Assembly (NCBI GenBank): GCA_003506895.1
Contig: DNXO01000094.1
Location: 29,071 to 69,032 of the forward strand
Source: Acetobacteraceae bacterium
GTDB lineage: Bacteria; Pseudomonadota; Alphaproteobacteria; Acetobacterales; Acetobacteraceae
Direction: 5' to 3'
DNA: 39,962 nucleotides
The notes under the pieces are model-generated. The model saw only the letters and a list, made by a program, of their open reading frames with translations, was not told where the DNA came from and ran no database searches. Each line of letters begins with the position of its first letter. Within the stretch, counting starts at the first letter, position 1. Positions 1-9,692 of the stretch are shown in pieces. Position numbers and translations under genes: made by a program.

Positions 1-457
1 CGCTTCTTCTCGCCGCCGGAGAAACCGACATTGACGTTGCGCTTCAGCATGTCGTCCGGCATCGCCAGCCGCTTCGTCTCGGCCCGAGCCAGCTTCAGGA
101 ACTGCACGGCGTCCAGTTCGGATTCGCCATGCGCGCGACGGATCGCGTTCAGCGCCGTGCGCAGGAAGTTGGCATTGTTCACGCCGGGCAGTTCGATCGG
201 TGCCTGGAACGCCAGGAACACGCCCGCGGCGGCGCGCTGCTCCGGTTCCATCGCCAGGATATCGACGCCGTTGAATGTCACGGTACCACCGGTCACGGTG
301 TAGTCCTGGCGGCCCGACAGCACGTAACCCAGTGTCGATTTGCCGGACCCGTTCGGGCCCATGATCGCATGCACTTCCCCGGCCGGTACCGTCAGGTCGA
401 TCCCCTTGAGGATCGGCTTGTCACCGATCGAAGCCGTCAATCCACGAATTTCCAACA

Positions 458-458
<1 letters not shown>
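1..458 (-). CDS. sufC: Fe-S cluster assembly ATPase SufC (3' part beyond window)
   Basis: SufC is the cytosolic ABC-type ATPase of the SufBCD scaffold that builds iron-sulfur clusters. Reading the minus strand from ATG at 458 gives MLEIRGLTASIGDKPILKGI, then Walker A GPNGSGKST, a Q-loop region (FLAFQAPIELPGV) and, at the window edge, the ABC signature GFSGGEKKR. Walker B and the H-loop lie outside the window, so the gene is cut at its 3' end and about 152 codons are visible. Its ATG shares one base with the sufB stop codon (TAATG), which implies translational coupling. Identity is very secure from the motifs and the sufB neighbour. Confidence 0.97.
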
Positions 459-1942
<1,484 letters not shown>

Positions 1943-1950
1943 GAAAAATC

Positions 1951-2421
1951 CTATTCAGCAGCCGATTGAAGGGAGCGCAAAGGGGACACCACGTTCGCCG
2001 GAATGCGGAACGCCGGCAAAAGCGCCACCTGCATGTCGGCCAGCGTGATCCGGGACAACGCCGAGTGGATGGCATCGTTCACCGGATCCCACCGCCCGCG
2101 CATTGGGCACAGCCCCTGGGATTCGCATTCCGACACCGACCCCTCGACGCATGCGGTCAGGGCGATCGGCCCGTCAACCGCGGCGATGACGTCGGAAACC
2201 GGGATTTCGGCCAGGCCGCGGTTCAGCCGATAACCGCCCTTGGCGCCGCGCTGGGACGACACCAGATCGCCGGCTGCGAGTGTTTTCAGCACCTTGGCGA
2301 CGGTTGGTTCAGGGATCCCCGTCGCGGCCGCGATTCCGGGCGAGGTCTGGACCCCCTCCATGCCGGCCAGGCGGACGAGAACCACCACGGCGTAGTCGGT
2401 CAGCTTCGACAGCCTTAACAT
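1951..2421 (-). CDS. Rrf2-family SUF system Fe-S cluster assembly regulator
   Basis: This is a 156-residue winged-helix regulator of the Rrf2/IscR superfamily, of the branch that heads suf operons. I chose the start at 2421 (MLRLSKLTDYAVVVLVRLAG), which is where the family normally begins; the frame stays open 72 codons farther upstream without homology. The helix-turn-helix is at about residues 28-50, followed by the wing (QRGAKGGYRL). Three cysteines at about 91, 99 and 105, in the order C-x7-C-x5-C followed by PMRGRW, are in the position of the IscR cluster ligands, so it probably senses Fe-S status. It is the first gene of the suf operon, and an IscR-like inverted repeat lies 41 bp upstream, which suggests autoregulation. 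Confidence 0.93.
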   Translation of the reverse strand: MLRLSKLTDYAVVVLVRLAGMEGVQTSPGIAAATGIPEPTVAKVLKTLAAGDLVSSQRGAKGGYRLNRGLAEIPVSDVIAAVDGPIALTACVEGSVSECESQGLCPMRGRWDPVNDAIHSALSRITLADMQVALLPAFRIPANVVSPLRSLQSAAE

Positions 2422-2461
2422 GGCGTGCGAACCTTTATGTTCCTGCGCGTTGCGGTTATCC

Positions 2462-2476
2462 GGACTACTACAGTCC
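2462..2476. promoter_or_regulatory. IscR/Rrf2-type operator upstream of the suf operon
   Basis: An inverted repeat GGACT-ACTAC-AGTCC (5-bp arms, 5-bp spacer) sits 41-55 bp upstream of the regulator start. Its core GACT-N5-AGTC matches the core of the E. coli IscR type 1 site (GACT-RWWWY-AGTC) at all but one spacer base; the outer bases do not match. Position and family of the adjacent regulator make it the likely binding site for control of the suf operon. It is in the divergent gap with the crotonase gene, so it might affect both directions. Binding is inferred. Confidence 0.6.
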
Positions 2477-2654
2477 TGATTGACCTGGAAATGGCGTATC
2501 GTGGGCGCAGCGTCAAGGGGGTCGTCGGCAGGCGTGTCATCCGGAGGCGTTCTCGTTCGCGGCTCCTCGCGGTGACAGGGCGACTGGTTCGCGCGATGAT
2601 GACTGTCCGACGAACCTAGTCGGCCACGAAACCACAAAAGGGGGAACCACAGCG

Positions 2655-3392
2655 ATGTCCGCCGTCACCACCGAACACCAGGGGCCAATCTCGATCATCC
2701 GCATCAACCGGCCAGAGCGGCTGAACGCCATCGGTCAGTCGGTCGCGGTGGAGATGCAGCAGGCGTTCAAGGCGTTCGACGCCGATCCCGAGAAGCGGGT
2801 CGCCATCCTGTCATCCACCGGAAACCGGGCGTTTTCCTCGGGCGCGGATGTCAACGACCTGCCGGAGCTGTGGCGCGCGATCCCCAATGTCGGCTTTCAC
2901 ACCGACAAGCCGATCATCGCCGCGACGTCCGGATGGGTGGTCGGAGGCGGCATCGTGATGGTGATGATGTGCGACCTGTTGGTGTCCACCGAGGACACCC
3001 AGTTCTACTACCCCGAGGCCAAGCTGGGGACGACGGCCGGCGGCATTAGCTCACTGGCCGCGCGTATGCCGCACCACCTGGCGATGGAGATCATGCTCCT
3101 GGGCTCCAAGATCCCCGCCCGGCGCGCCTACGATGTCGGGTTCGTCAATCGCGTCGTGCCCAACGGTCAGCACGAGGCCGAGGCTCTTGCAATGGCGCGG
3201 GAACTCTGTGAATCGGCACCGCTGGTGATCAGCGCCCTGAAACATCTTGTAAATGAAGTCATGCCAACCGGACCGATCGAGCGTATGGTGGCGGTCAGCC
3301 AAACCATCGCCCGCGTCCGTCAATCGGACGACCTGCAGGAGGGTATTCGTGCCTATAAGGAAAAGCGCAAACCCCGCTTCACCGGCCAATAA
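2655..3392 (+). CDS. Enoyl-CoA hydratase/isomerase (crotonase) family protein
   Basis: This 245-residue crotonase-superfamily enzyme acts on acyl-CoA thioesters. It shows the first oxyanion-hole block (AFSSGADVNDLPE), the second at GWVVGGGIVMVMMCDLL, and the YYPEAKLGTTAGG segment. The glutamate that follows GGGC in classical enoyl-CoA hydratases (Glu144 of the rat enzyme) is replaced by a hydrophobic residue (GGGIVM), while the Glu of the PE motif (Glu164 equivalent) is kept. A simple hydratase function is therefore doubtful, and an isomerase or other crotonase reaction is equally possible. The ATG follows a purine-rich AGGGGGAA ribosome site. It is divergent from the suf regulator and 21 bp ahead of the methyltransferase gene. 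Confidence 0.85.
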   Translation: MSAVTTEHQGPISIIRINRPERLNAIGQSVAVEMQQAFKAFDADPEKRVAILSSTGNRAFSSGADVNDLPELWRAIPNVGFHTDKPIIAATSGWVVGGGIVMVMMCDLLVSTEDTQFYYPEAKLGTTAGGISSLAARMPHHLAMEIMLLGSKIPARRAYDVGFVNRVVPNGQHEAEALAMARELCESAPLVISALKHLVNEVMPTGPIERMVAVSQTIARVRQSDDLQEGIRAYKEKRKPRFTGQ

Positions 3393-3413
3393 CCTCCAGG
3401 CTTTCCATCCGCT

Positions 3414-4874
3414 ATGACTCTGTCTGCCCGGCTGCATTGCCCGCATTGTCAGGGCCGGCTTGTCGCGGCTTCCGCTTCGGCCCTGCGGTGTTCCGACTGC
3501 GAAAACATGGCGTCCATCGCCGACGGGGTCGCCGATTTCGTCGGTGATGGGCGGGGTCTTGCCCCGGGTTCGGATCGCTATAGCGGGGTGACCGTTCCGC
3601 ACGGCGTTCTTGCGTTCGACCTGCCGGCGCGGATCAAGCGGGCGGCGGGCAGTCGCTGGCCCGACAAACTGGGCGAGGTCATCGAGTTCGGCTGCGGGCT
3701 TGGACACATGACCGAGGCGGTGGCGACGGGGGAAACCATTCGCGGCCTGCTTGTGCTCGATACGGACAAAGATCTGCTGCAAGCCTGCCAAGAGCGTCTG
3801 CGCGGCGCGGGGATCGGGTTGGCGTCCGGCCCTCCGGTATTCTTCGCGGCGGTCGGGGGCGCCCAGAATGCGGTTCGCGATGCCGTGGCCGATACGGTGA
3901 TCGGCACCACGGCGATGGCGACGGCCAGCGACGTCCGGTCGTTTCTGACCAGGGTGCATCGCATATTGAAGCCAGGCGGCCGCGCGCTGTTTGTTATACC
4001 GAACCGTCGGTACTGGCAGGCCATCTGTCTGGCGATGGCGGAGGCGCTGGTGCAACGGCACGCGCGCGACGGGGCGTGGCCGGATGGGGCGTGGCCGGTG
4101 ATGACGAAATTGGCTGAGAAGTGGCGGCAGATCGTTCACAACGGTACCTCGGCTGACCGTGACGGGACGCATCTGTTCGATGCCGACGCGGTCGAACACC
4201 TTGGTGACGAGATGGGATTCGCCACCGCGGACGTTATTCCCCTGCATCCCGATGCGGCCGGCGCGGACACCGTCGGGCGCGTCTGCCGGGAAGCCGGTGC
4301 CCCCGACGGTTTCGCACGCGACGCCGGGTTCCTTGCCGCCGTCGCGGGGCGCCGGTTCTTCGGACTTTTGAGCGATCGCGATGCCTCGGCTTTCAACATT
4401 GTGTGGCTCACCAAGGCGCCCGGGCCAACGGTGCGCTTCCAAAAGGCACGCCCGCCCGAAACAACGATGGTTTATCCGGACCCGGAATTGGCCCTGGGGG
4501 GCGCGTCGCCGCACTGGTCGATCGAGTTGCTGGGCCGGGAAGCACCGGGCGGCATCGTGGTTAAGGTCGGTGGATGGTGTCTGAGTAATGTGGACGTGTT
4601 GGCGGTCCGGATCACACTCGACGGTGTTGAGCGGTATGCCCAGGTCTGGCGGTATCGCCCCGATGTGCATGAGATCATGAACCGGCAGCGGCTGTTCCAT
4701 CCGGTGAACGCCCTGTTCAGCGGTCTGGGCAGCGAGGTGCTGTTTGCCGGGCTGCGGGCCGGGGATCATGGTTGCCGGCTGCAAATCGACGTGGTTCTGG
4801 CCGGGGGCATCAGCCTGTCGGGGCCAGCGCCGGACAGATTGGTCTTGGACGAGCCGATGGTGATCGGTCATTAG
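3414..4874 (+). CDS. Zinc-ribbon class I SAM methyltransferase with extra C-terminal domain
   Basis: The 486-residue product begins with a Trm112-like zinc ribbon (Cys9, Cys12, Cys26, Cys29). A class I SAM-dependent methyltransferase domain follows at about residues 85-290, with the SAM-binding motif VIEFGCGLGHM (glycines near 93-97) and the late strand RILKPGGRALFVIPNR. From about residue 350 to the end is a separate beta-rich stretch containing VKVGGWCLSNVDVLAVRITL and RYRPDVHEIM, reminiscent of small accessory sandwich domains found next to glycosyltransferases; that comparison is from memory. Substrate is unknown. A perfect in-frame 15-bp tandem duplication (4071-4098) doubles DGAWP. The gene ends immediately before the EnvC-like gene, so the two are probably co-transcribed. 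Confidence 0.8.
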   Translation: MTLSARLHCPHCQGRLVAASASALRCSDCENMASIADGVADFVGDGRGLAPGSDRYSGVTVPHGVLAFDLPARIKRAAGSRWPDKLGEVIEFGCGLGHMTEAVATGETIRGLLVLDTDKDLLQACQERLRGAGIGLASGPPVFFAAVGGAQNAVRDAVADTVIGTTAMATASDVRSFLTRVHRILKPGGRALFVIPNRRYWQAICLAMAEALVQRHARDGAWPDGAWPVMTKLAEKWRQIVHNGTSADRDGTHLFDADAVEHLGDEMGFATADVIPLHPDAAGADTVGRVCREAGAPDGFARDAGFLAAVAGRRFFGLLSDRDASAFNIVWLTKAPGPTVRFQKARPPETTMVYPDPELALGGASPHWSIELLGREAPGGIVVKVGGWCLSNVDVLAVRITLDGVERYAQVWRYRPDVHEIMNRQRLFHPVNALFSGLGSEVLFAGLRAGDHGCRLQIDVVLAGGISLSGPAPDRLVLDEPMVIGH

Positions 4875-4926
4875 CCACGGTCTGAAAGTCGTCTGCCATC
4901 GATCCCTGCTGGCGGCGTCGCTTGCC

Positions 4927-6144
4927 GTGCTGGTTTCAGGGGCCGCGACCGGAGCCTCGCCCCGGGAAGCGGAGACGCAGCGCGCCCTGCATGAGGCGGA
5001 ACGCAGCAGCAGCGAGCAACTCGCCGCCCGCCGCGATGCCGCCGACCGGGCCGCGCGGGCCGCCGCCGAGGCCATGCGGTTGGCCCATGCACGGGTCGAA
5101 GCGGCGGCGAAACTCCGTCAGGCCGAGGCCGCCACCGCCGCGGCCGCTGCTCGGGTCGATGCCCTGGCGCAGCGGCGGCGCGATGCGGAGCAGCGGGTGC
5201 AAGAACGGGCTGTGGCGTTGCAGCCTCTGCTGCCGCTGATCGAGCGGCTGTCGCTGTATCCCGCCGAGACGCTGCTGGCTGTGCCCGCGCCTCCGGACCA
5301 AGCACTGCGCGGTGTGCTGGTGTTGCAGGGGCTCGCCCGGGAGATCGAGATCGAAACCGAGGCCCTGCGCCGCGATCAGGCCGAGGTGGACGCCGCGGCC
5401 GATGCGCTGCGGCTCGAGGCGCCGCATCTGGCGGAGGCGGAAACCGCGCAGAAACGCGAAGCCGATGCGCTGGACCAGCAGATCGGCGCGGCCCAGCGCG
5501 ATCAGGCAGCGGCGGAGGCGGAGGCGAACCAGGCCGCCAGTCAGGCCGCGCTGGCGGCGAGCCGGATGGAGTCCCTGCGGGCGGCCCTGGCGTCGATCGA
5601 AGCGCAGCGCAAGGCGGATGAGGCGAAGGCCCGGGAAGACGCGCAGCGGGCGGAAAAGCTGAAGCACACGGCCGAGGCCCAGGAAGCCCGTAAGCGGGAG
5701 GCGGTCGCGGCGCGGCCATCCGGGGTGGGTACGATCGCCTCCGGTGCCGGGCCGCACGGGCAGTTGCAGCCGCCGGTGATTGGCGTGGTCGTGCGGGGTT
5801 GGGGTGAGCAGACGGATGGCGGCCCGGCGACCGGCCTGTCCTATCACGCTCCGCCGGGCGCCCGGGTTATTTCACCCTGCGGCGGGCGTGTGGTGTTCGC
5901 CGAACCCTTCCGCAGTTATGGACTGCTGCTGATCGTCGATTGCGGTGGTGGCTATCATGTGGTGCTGGCGGGGTTCGAGCGGCTGGATGTGAAGGCGGGG
6001 CAAAGCGTGCTGGCGGGGGAGCCGGTGGGGGTGATGCCGAACTGGGAGCCGGGATCGGCCGCGAAGCGCCCGGCGCTTTACGTGGAACTGCGGCGTGATG
6101 GCACGCCGGTTAATCCCGCCCCTTGGCTGCGGTCGAGCGGTTAG
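4927..6144 (+). CDS. EnvC-like murein hydrolase activator (M23/LytM domain)
   Basis: The protein has a long Ala/Glu/Arg-rich coiled coil (about residues 10-270) and a C-terminal LytM/M23 domain (PPGARVISPCGGRVVFAEPF ... GGYHVVLAGFERLDV ... GEPVGVMPN). The zinc ligands of active M23 peptidases (HxxxD and HxH) are not present as such, as in EnvC, which activates cell-wall amidases at the septum instead of cutting peptidoglycan itself. GTG 4927 is the only conventional start in the frame, and it is used for the coordinates. The 15 codons before it, from CTG 4882, encode (L)KVVCHRSLLAASLA, which together with the start of the annotated protein makes a textbook signal peptide; translation therefore probably begins at CTG 4882 or ATT 4870. 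In many alphaproteobacteria this gene adjoins ctpA; here ctpA is 13 kb away. Confidence 0.85.
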   Translation: MLVSGAATGASPREAETQRALHEAERSSSEQLAARRDAADRAARAAAEAMRLAHARVEAAAKLRQAEAATAAAAARVDALAQRRRDAEQRVQERAVALQPLLPLIERLSLYPAETLLAVPAPPDQALRGVLVLQGLAREIEIETEALRRDQAEVDAAADALRLEAPHLAEAETAQKREADALDQQIGAAQRDQAAAEAEANQAASQAALAASRMESLRAALASIEAQRKADEAKAREDAQRAEKLKHTAEAQEARKREAVAARPSGVGTIASGAGPHGQLQPPVIGVVVRGWGEQTDGGPATGLSYHAPPGARVISPCGGRVVFAEPFRSYGLLLIVDCGGGYHVVLAGFERLDVKAGQSVLAGEPVGVMPNWEPGSAAKRPALYVELRRDGTPVNPAPWLRSSG

Positions 6145-6190
6145 TTCCCGGGTGCTGGGGCGCTATTCACCGCAGCCGCGTGACGGCCCC

Positions 6191-8281
6191 TTAGATCGTC
6201 CCGACGACCTTGACCTGTGCACGCCGGTGGACTTCGGTCTGGGCGATGACCGGGACGTTCAACCTGATCCGGTCAACGATCGAATAAACATGGTACCTGA
6301 CCGGCGAACTGGTCAGCAAAGCCGGCTTTTCCCCGGACTGGACGGATGTGTCCACGACAGCCCTGACGCGGTCGAGGAACTGTTTTAGCTTTTCCTGGCC
6401 CAGCGCCAGTTGCCGGTCCTCGGGCGGGCCGACAAGGGCGTTGGCCATGGTTTCCTCCCATTCCGGGGACAGGACGATCACCGCCATGTAGCCGGTTTCG
6501 CTGGCGAGGCCGTCGCTGATCTGGCGAGCCAGCCTGGTGCGCACGTGGGCGACGATCGGGGGAACGAATTTCGCGCCGCCGGCGCAGGCTTCCTGGATCG
6601 CCTCCAGGATCGTCGGCATGTCGCGGATGGAGATACGCTCCGCCAACAGCATCTGCAGCACACGCTGCAATCCGCCGGTGGTGATCGTGTTCGGCACGAG
6701 ATCGGCCACCAGCCGTTGCTGGTCCGGCGGCAGTCCCGCCAGGATTTTCTGGGTTTCGGTATAGGACAGGAACTCGGCGATGTTTTCCTTCACGACCTCG
6801 GCCAGATGTGTCGTCAGCACGGTGGACGGATCGACCACGGTCCATTGCGCGGCGCGGGCCTGTTCGGCGGCGCCGGGCGCGATCCAGCACGCCGGGAGTC
6901 CGAATGTCGGTTCGACGGTCTTTTCTCCGGCGATCGGCGGGGCCTGGTCGCCCGGGCTGATCGCCAGCAGCATCGTCGGCCGCAACTCACCCTTGCCGGC
7001 GGTGATCTCCTTCAGCGCGAAGGCGTAGGCATAGGGGTCGAGCTCGACATTGTCCTGAATTCGCACTGACGGCAGGACGAACCCCAGCTCCGACGCCAAG
7101 GCTCGGCGGAACCGCTTGATCTGGTCGGGAAGCCTGTTCGACGCGCCGCCGGCCAGGTCGAGCAGGCCATAGCCCAGTTCGACGCGAACGATGTCGGGGA
7201 TCGACACGGTCGGCGGGGCGGTGTCCGGCGCTTGCACAACGGGCACGGCGGCGGCCAGTTCGGCATGGCGCGCGTTGAAGCGATGCCAGGCGGCGGCGCC
7301 GGACAGGCCCGAAACAAACAGGAACGGCAAGGTCGGCAAACCGGGCAACAAGGCCAGAACCCCGGCCGCGGCCGATGCGATCGCCAGCGGATTGGCGCTG
7401 GATCCCAGTTGAGAGGCCAGCTTGCCGTGCATCTGGCCCTCGACCGCGCCCTTGGAAACCACGATGCCGGCGGCGGTGGAGACAAGCAATGCGGGGATCT
7501 GCGACACCAGGCCGTCGCCGACCGTCAGCGTCGTGTAGGTGGCAAGGGCGTCGGCAACCGACATGTGCGCCCGGATCAAACCCATCGCCAGGCCGCCAAG
7601 GATATTGATCAGGGTGATGACCAGCGCGCTGATGGCGTCGCCGCGGACGAATTTGCTGGCGCCGTCCATCGCACCGTAGAAGCCGCTTTCCTCCGATAGT
7701 TCGCCACGGCGCTTGCGGGCAGTTGGCTCATCAATGATGCCGGAGGACAGGTCGGCGTCGATCGCCATCTGCTTGCCGGGCATCGAGTCCAGGTAAAACC
7801 GGGCGGACACTTCGGCGATGCGGCTGGAACCCTTGGTGATGACGACGAAATTCACAAGCAGAAGCATGGAAAAGACGATCGCGCCGACGACGACATCGCC
7901 GCCCATGAGAAACGATCCGAATGCCGCGACGACGTGGCCGGCCGCATCGGGGCCGTCGCTGCCGTGGGACAGGATCAGGCGCGCGGTGGCGACGTTCAAG
8001 GACAGGCGCAGGATCGTGGTCAGCAGCAGTAGCGTCGGCAGGCTGGAGAAATCGAGGGGCCGTTCCAGCGACAGCGAGATCAGCAGGATCAGGATCGAGG
8101 CGATGAACGAAAGCGCCAGTGCCATGTCCAGCACGAACGTCGGTATGGGCAGGATGAGGATCGAGAGCTGGAACAGGACGCACAGCGCCAGCCCGACATC
8201 GCCGCCGGGCGCCAGTTTACGGACCGGGTCCAGCGCCTTGAGCAGGGAGTCCATGACCGGGCCACCTGGCCGTCCGGTCAT
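6191..8281 (-). CDS. flhA: Flagellar biosynthesis protein FlhA
   Basis: FlhA is the large export-gate subunit of the flagellar type III secretion apparatus. The 696-residue product has the usual length. The N-terminal half contains the hydrophobic segments (for example LALCVLFQLSILILPIPTFV) and the conserved FHIPEP-type cytoplasmic loop region (KGSSRIAEVSARFYLDSMPG, followed by KQMAIDADL). The C-terminal cytoplasmic domain ends near VIAQTEVHRRAQVKVVGTI. Start ATG 8281 overlaps the stop of the upstream sigma-54 activator by ATGA. It is the last gene of the flagellar operon and is convergent with the EnvC-like gene, the ends being 46 bp apart. Order fliG-fliH-fliN-activator-flhA matches other Rhodospirillales-type clusters. 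Confidence 0.98.
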   Translation of the reverse strand: MTGRPGGPVMDSLLKALDPVRKLAPGGDVGLALCVLFQLSILILPIPTFVLDMALALSFIASILILLISLSLERPLDFSSLPTLLLLTTILRLSLNVATARLILSHGSDGPDAAGHVVAAFGSFLMGGDVVVGAIVFSMLLLVNFVVITKGSSRIAEVSARFYLDSMPGKQMAIDADLSSGIIDEPTARKRRGELSEESGFYGAMDGASKFVRGDAISALVITLINILGGLAMGLIRAHMSVADALATYTTLTVGDGLVSQIPALLVSTAAGIVVSKGAVEGQMHGKLASQLGSSANPLAIASAAAGVLALLPGLPTLPFLFVSGLSGAAAWHRFNARHAELAAAVPVVQAPDTAPPTVSIPDIVRVELGYGLLDLAGGASNRLPDQIKRFRRALASELGFVLPSVRIQDNVELDPYAYAFALKEITAGKGELRPTMLLAISPGDQAPPIAGEKTVEPTFGLPACWIAPGAAEQARAAQWTVVDPSTVLTTHLAEVVKENIAEFLSYTETQKILAGLPPDQQRLVADLVPNTITTGGLQRVLQMLLAERISIRDMPTILEAIQEACAGGAKFVPPIVAHVRTRLARQISDGLASETGYMAVIVLSPEWEETMANALVGPPEDRQLALGQEKLKQFLDRVRAVVDTSVQSGEKPALLTSSPVRYHVYSIVDRIRLNVPVIAQTEVHRRAQVKVVGTI

Positions 8282-9384
8282 GGAGTCCTGGCGGCGGCGG
8301 CGCTAGGCGGCACCTCGATCCCCTGGGACAGGTAGAGGCTGATCTTGTTCCGCAACGCCCGGATGGACAGACCGAGCATGGTGGCGGTGTGGGTGCGGTT
8401 GCCGCCGGTGCGTTGAAGGGTGGCGATGATGGCGTCGCGCTCCATCAGGTGCAGCGGCCGGCAGGTGAATCCCGCCGGGTCTTTCAGTGGGGTGTCGGGG
8501 TGGGTTTCCGACGTCGGCCCGACCTCCAGGGCCCGGGGTTCGATCGTCGTTTCGGATGTCAGGACCAATGCTCGGTGGATGGTATTTTCAAGTTCGCGCA
8601 CGTTGCCCGGCCAGTCGTGCGCGGTCAGTGCCTGCATGGCGGCCGGCGACAGGTGCCGGCGGCCATGACTGGCTTCGCCGCGGTATTTCTCGATGAAGTA
8701 TTCGGCCAGGGCGGGAATGTCGGCGGGCCGCTTCCGTAAGGCCGGAATGTGGACTGAAACGACGTTCAGCCGGAAATACAGATCCTCGCGAAACGTCTGC
8801 CGTTTTACTTCCAGTTCCAGATCCCGGTTTGTCGTCGCGATGATGCGCACGTTCAGCCGCACCGGCGCCCGGCCGCCAATCCGGTCCACCTCGCGCTCCT
8901 GGATCGCGCGCAGTAGTTTCGCCTGTAGCCGCCGGTCCATTTCGCTGATCTCGTCCAGCAGGATGGTGCCGTTCTGGGCTGCTTCCAGCTTGCCGATCCG
9001 TTGCGTCAACGCACCGGAGAACGCGCCGCGTTCGTGTCCGAACAGTTCGGATTCCAGCAGTTGTTCCGGGATGGCGGCGCAGTTCACGGCGACGAACGGG
9101 GCGCCGGCCCGGGGGGAGTTGCGGTGGATAAAGCGGGCGATCACCTCTTTGCCGGTGCCTGATTCGCCACGGATCAGCACCGAGGCGTCGGAGTTGGCGA
9201 TGCGATGCGCGCGCTGGATGACCGCTTCCATCATCGGATCGCGGAAGACCGGACCATTGTCCGATGGGGGCGGCCGGCGGGGCGCCGGGAAGGCGGCTAC
9301 GCGAACCGGGTAATCGCCGGCGCGGCCGAAGCTGCTTTCCAGATCGTCGGGAACCAGAAGGTCTGGCGCGGAATACGCGGTCAT
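8278..9384 (-). CDS. Sigma-54-dependent flagellar transcriptional activator, FlbD-like, without receiver
   Basis: This is an AAA+ enhancer-binding protein of 368 residues. Walker A is GESGTGKE at 73-80, the sigma-54 contact loop is GAFSGA at 120-125 (family consensus GAFTGA, so Thr to Ser), Walker B is around TILLDEISEM, and a Fis-type helix-turn-helix is at the C-terminus (GNRTHTATMLGLSIRALRNK). The N-terminal region before the AAA+ domain is only about 45 residues, so no receiver domain is present and control by phosphorylation is unlikely. Location between fliN and flhA, and a sigma-54 promoter in front of flgI at the head of the same cluster, point to an FlbD role in the flagellar hierarchy. 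Start ATG 9384 is 2 bp after the fliN stop. Confidence 0.92.
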   Translation of the reverse strand: MTAYSAPDLLVPDDLESSFGRAGDYPVRVAAFPAPRRPPPSDNGPVFRDPMMEAVIQRAHRIANSDASVLIRGESGTGKEVIARFIHRNSPRAGAPFVAVNCAAIPEQLLESELFGHERGAFSGALTQRIGKLEAAQNGTILLDEISEMDRRLQAKLLRAIQEREVDRIGGRAPVRLNVRIIATTNRDLELEVKRQTFREDLYFRLNVVSVHIPALRKRPADIPALAEYFIEKYRGEASHGRRHLSPAAMQALTAHDWPGNVRELENTIHRALVLTSETTIEPRALEVGPTSETHPDTPLKDPAGFTCRPLHLMERDAIIATLQRTGGNRTHTATMLGLSIRALRNKISLYLSQGIEVPPSAAAARTP

Positions 9385-9386
9385 CG

Positions 9387-9692
9387 TCAGCGGTCCGACT
9401 TGACGATTTCGGTCATCGTCACGCCCAGCTTGGTGTCGTCGACCATCACGACTTCGCCGCGCGCGATCAGCCGGTTGTTGACGTAAATGTCGATCGCCTC
9501 GCCCAGGCGGCGGTCGAGCTCGACGACGGCGCCGCGGCCGAGCTTCAGCAACTGCGACACCTGCATGGTCGCCTTGCCGAGAACGGCGCTGACAGTCACG
9601 GAAATATCGTAAACCGCTTCCAGTTCCTTGGCGGAGCCGGTGTCGGTTGTTTCGCGAAGGTCGGGGGACGGTGGAGATGTCGTGGTGCTCAT
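9387..9692 (-). CDS. fliN: Flagellar motor switch protein FliN
   Basis: FliN forms the lower C-ring of the flagellar switch complex together with FliM and FliG. The 101-residue product starts MSTTTSPPSPDLRETTDTGS and carries the SpoA/FliN domain: VSAVLGKATMQVSQLLKLGR, GAVVELDRRLGEAIDIYVNN, RLIARGEVVMVDDTKLGVTM. The open frame extends farther upstream, but that part lies inside fliH; the ATG at 9692 overlaps the fliH stop by ATGA and gives the normal FliN length. It sits between fliH and the sigma-54 activator in the flagellar operon. Confidence 0.95.
   Translation of the reverse strand: MSTTTSPPSPDLRETTDTGSAKELEAVYDISVTVSAVLGKATMQVSQLLKLGRGAVVELDRRLGEAIDIYVNNRLIARGEVVMVDDTKLGVTMTEIVKSDR

Noticed and set aside
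3051..5075. 674-codon open frame on the minus strand
   Set aside because: It lies antisense to the crotonase and methyltransferase genes, is rich in Arg/His/Pro as expected of a GC-rich shadow frame, and shows no domain pattern.
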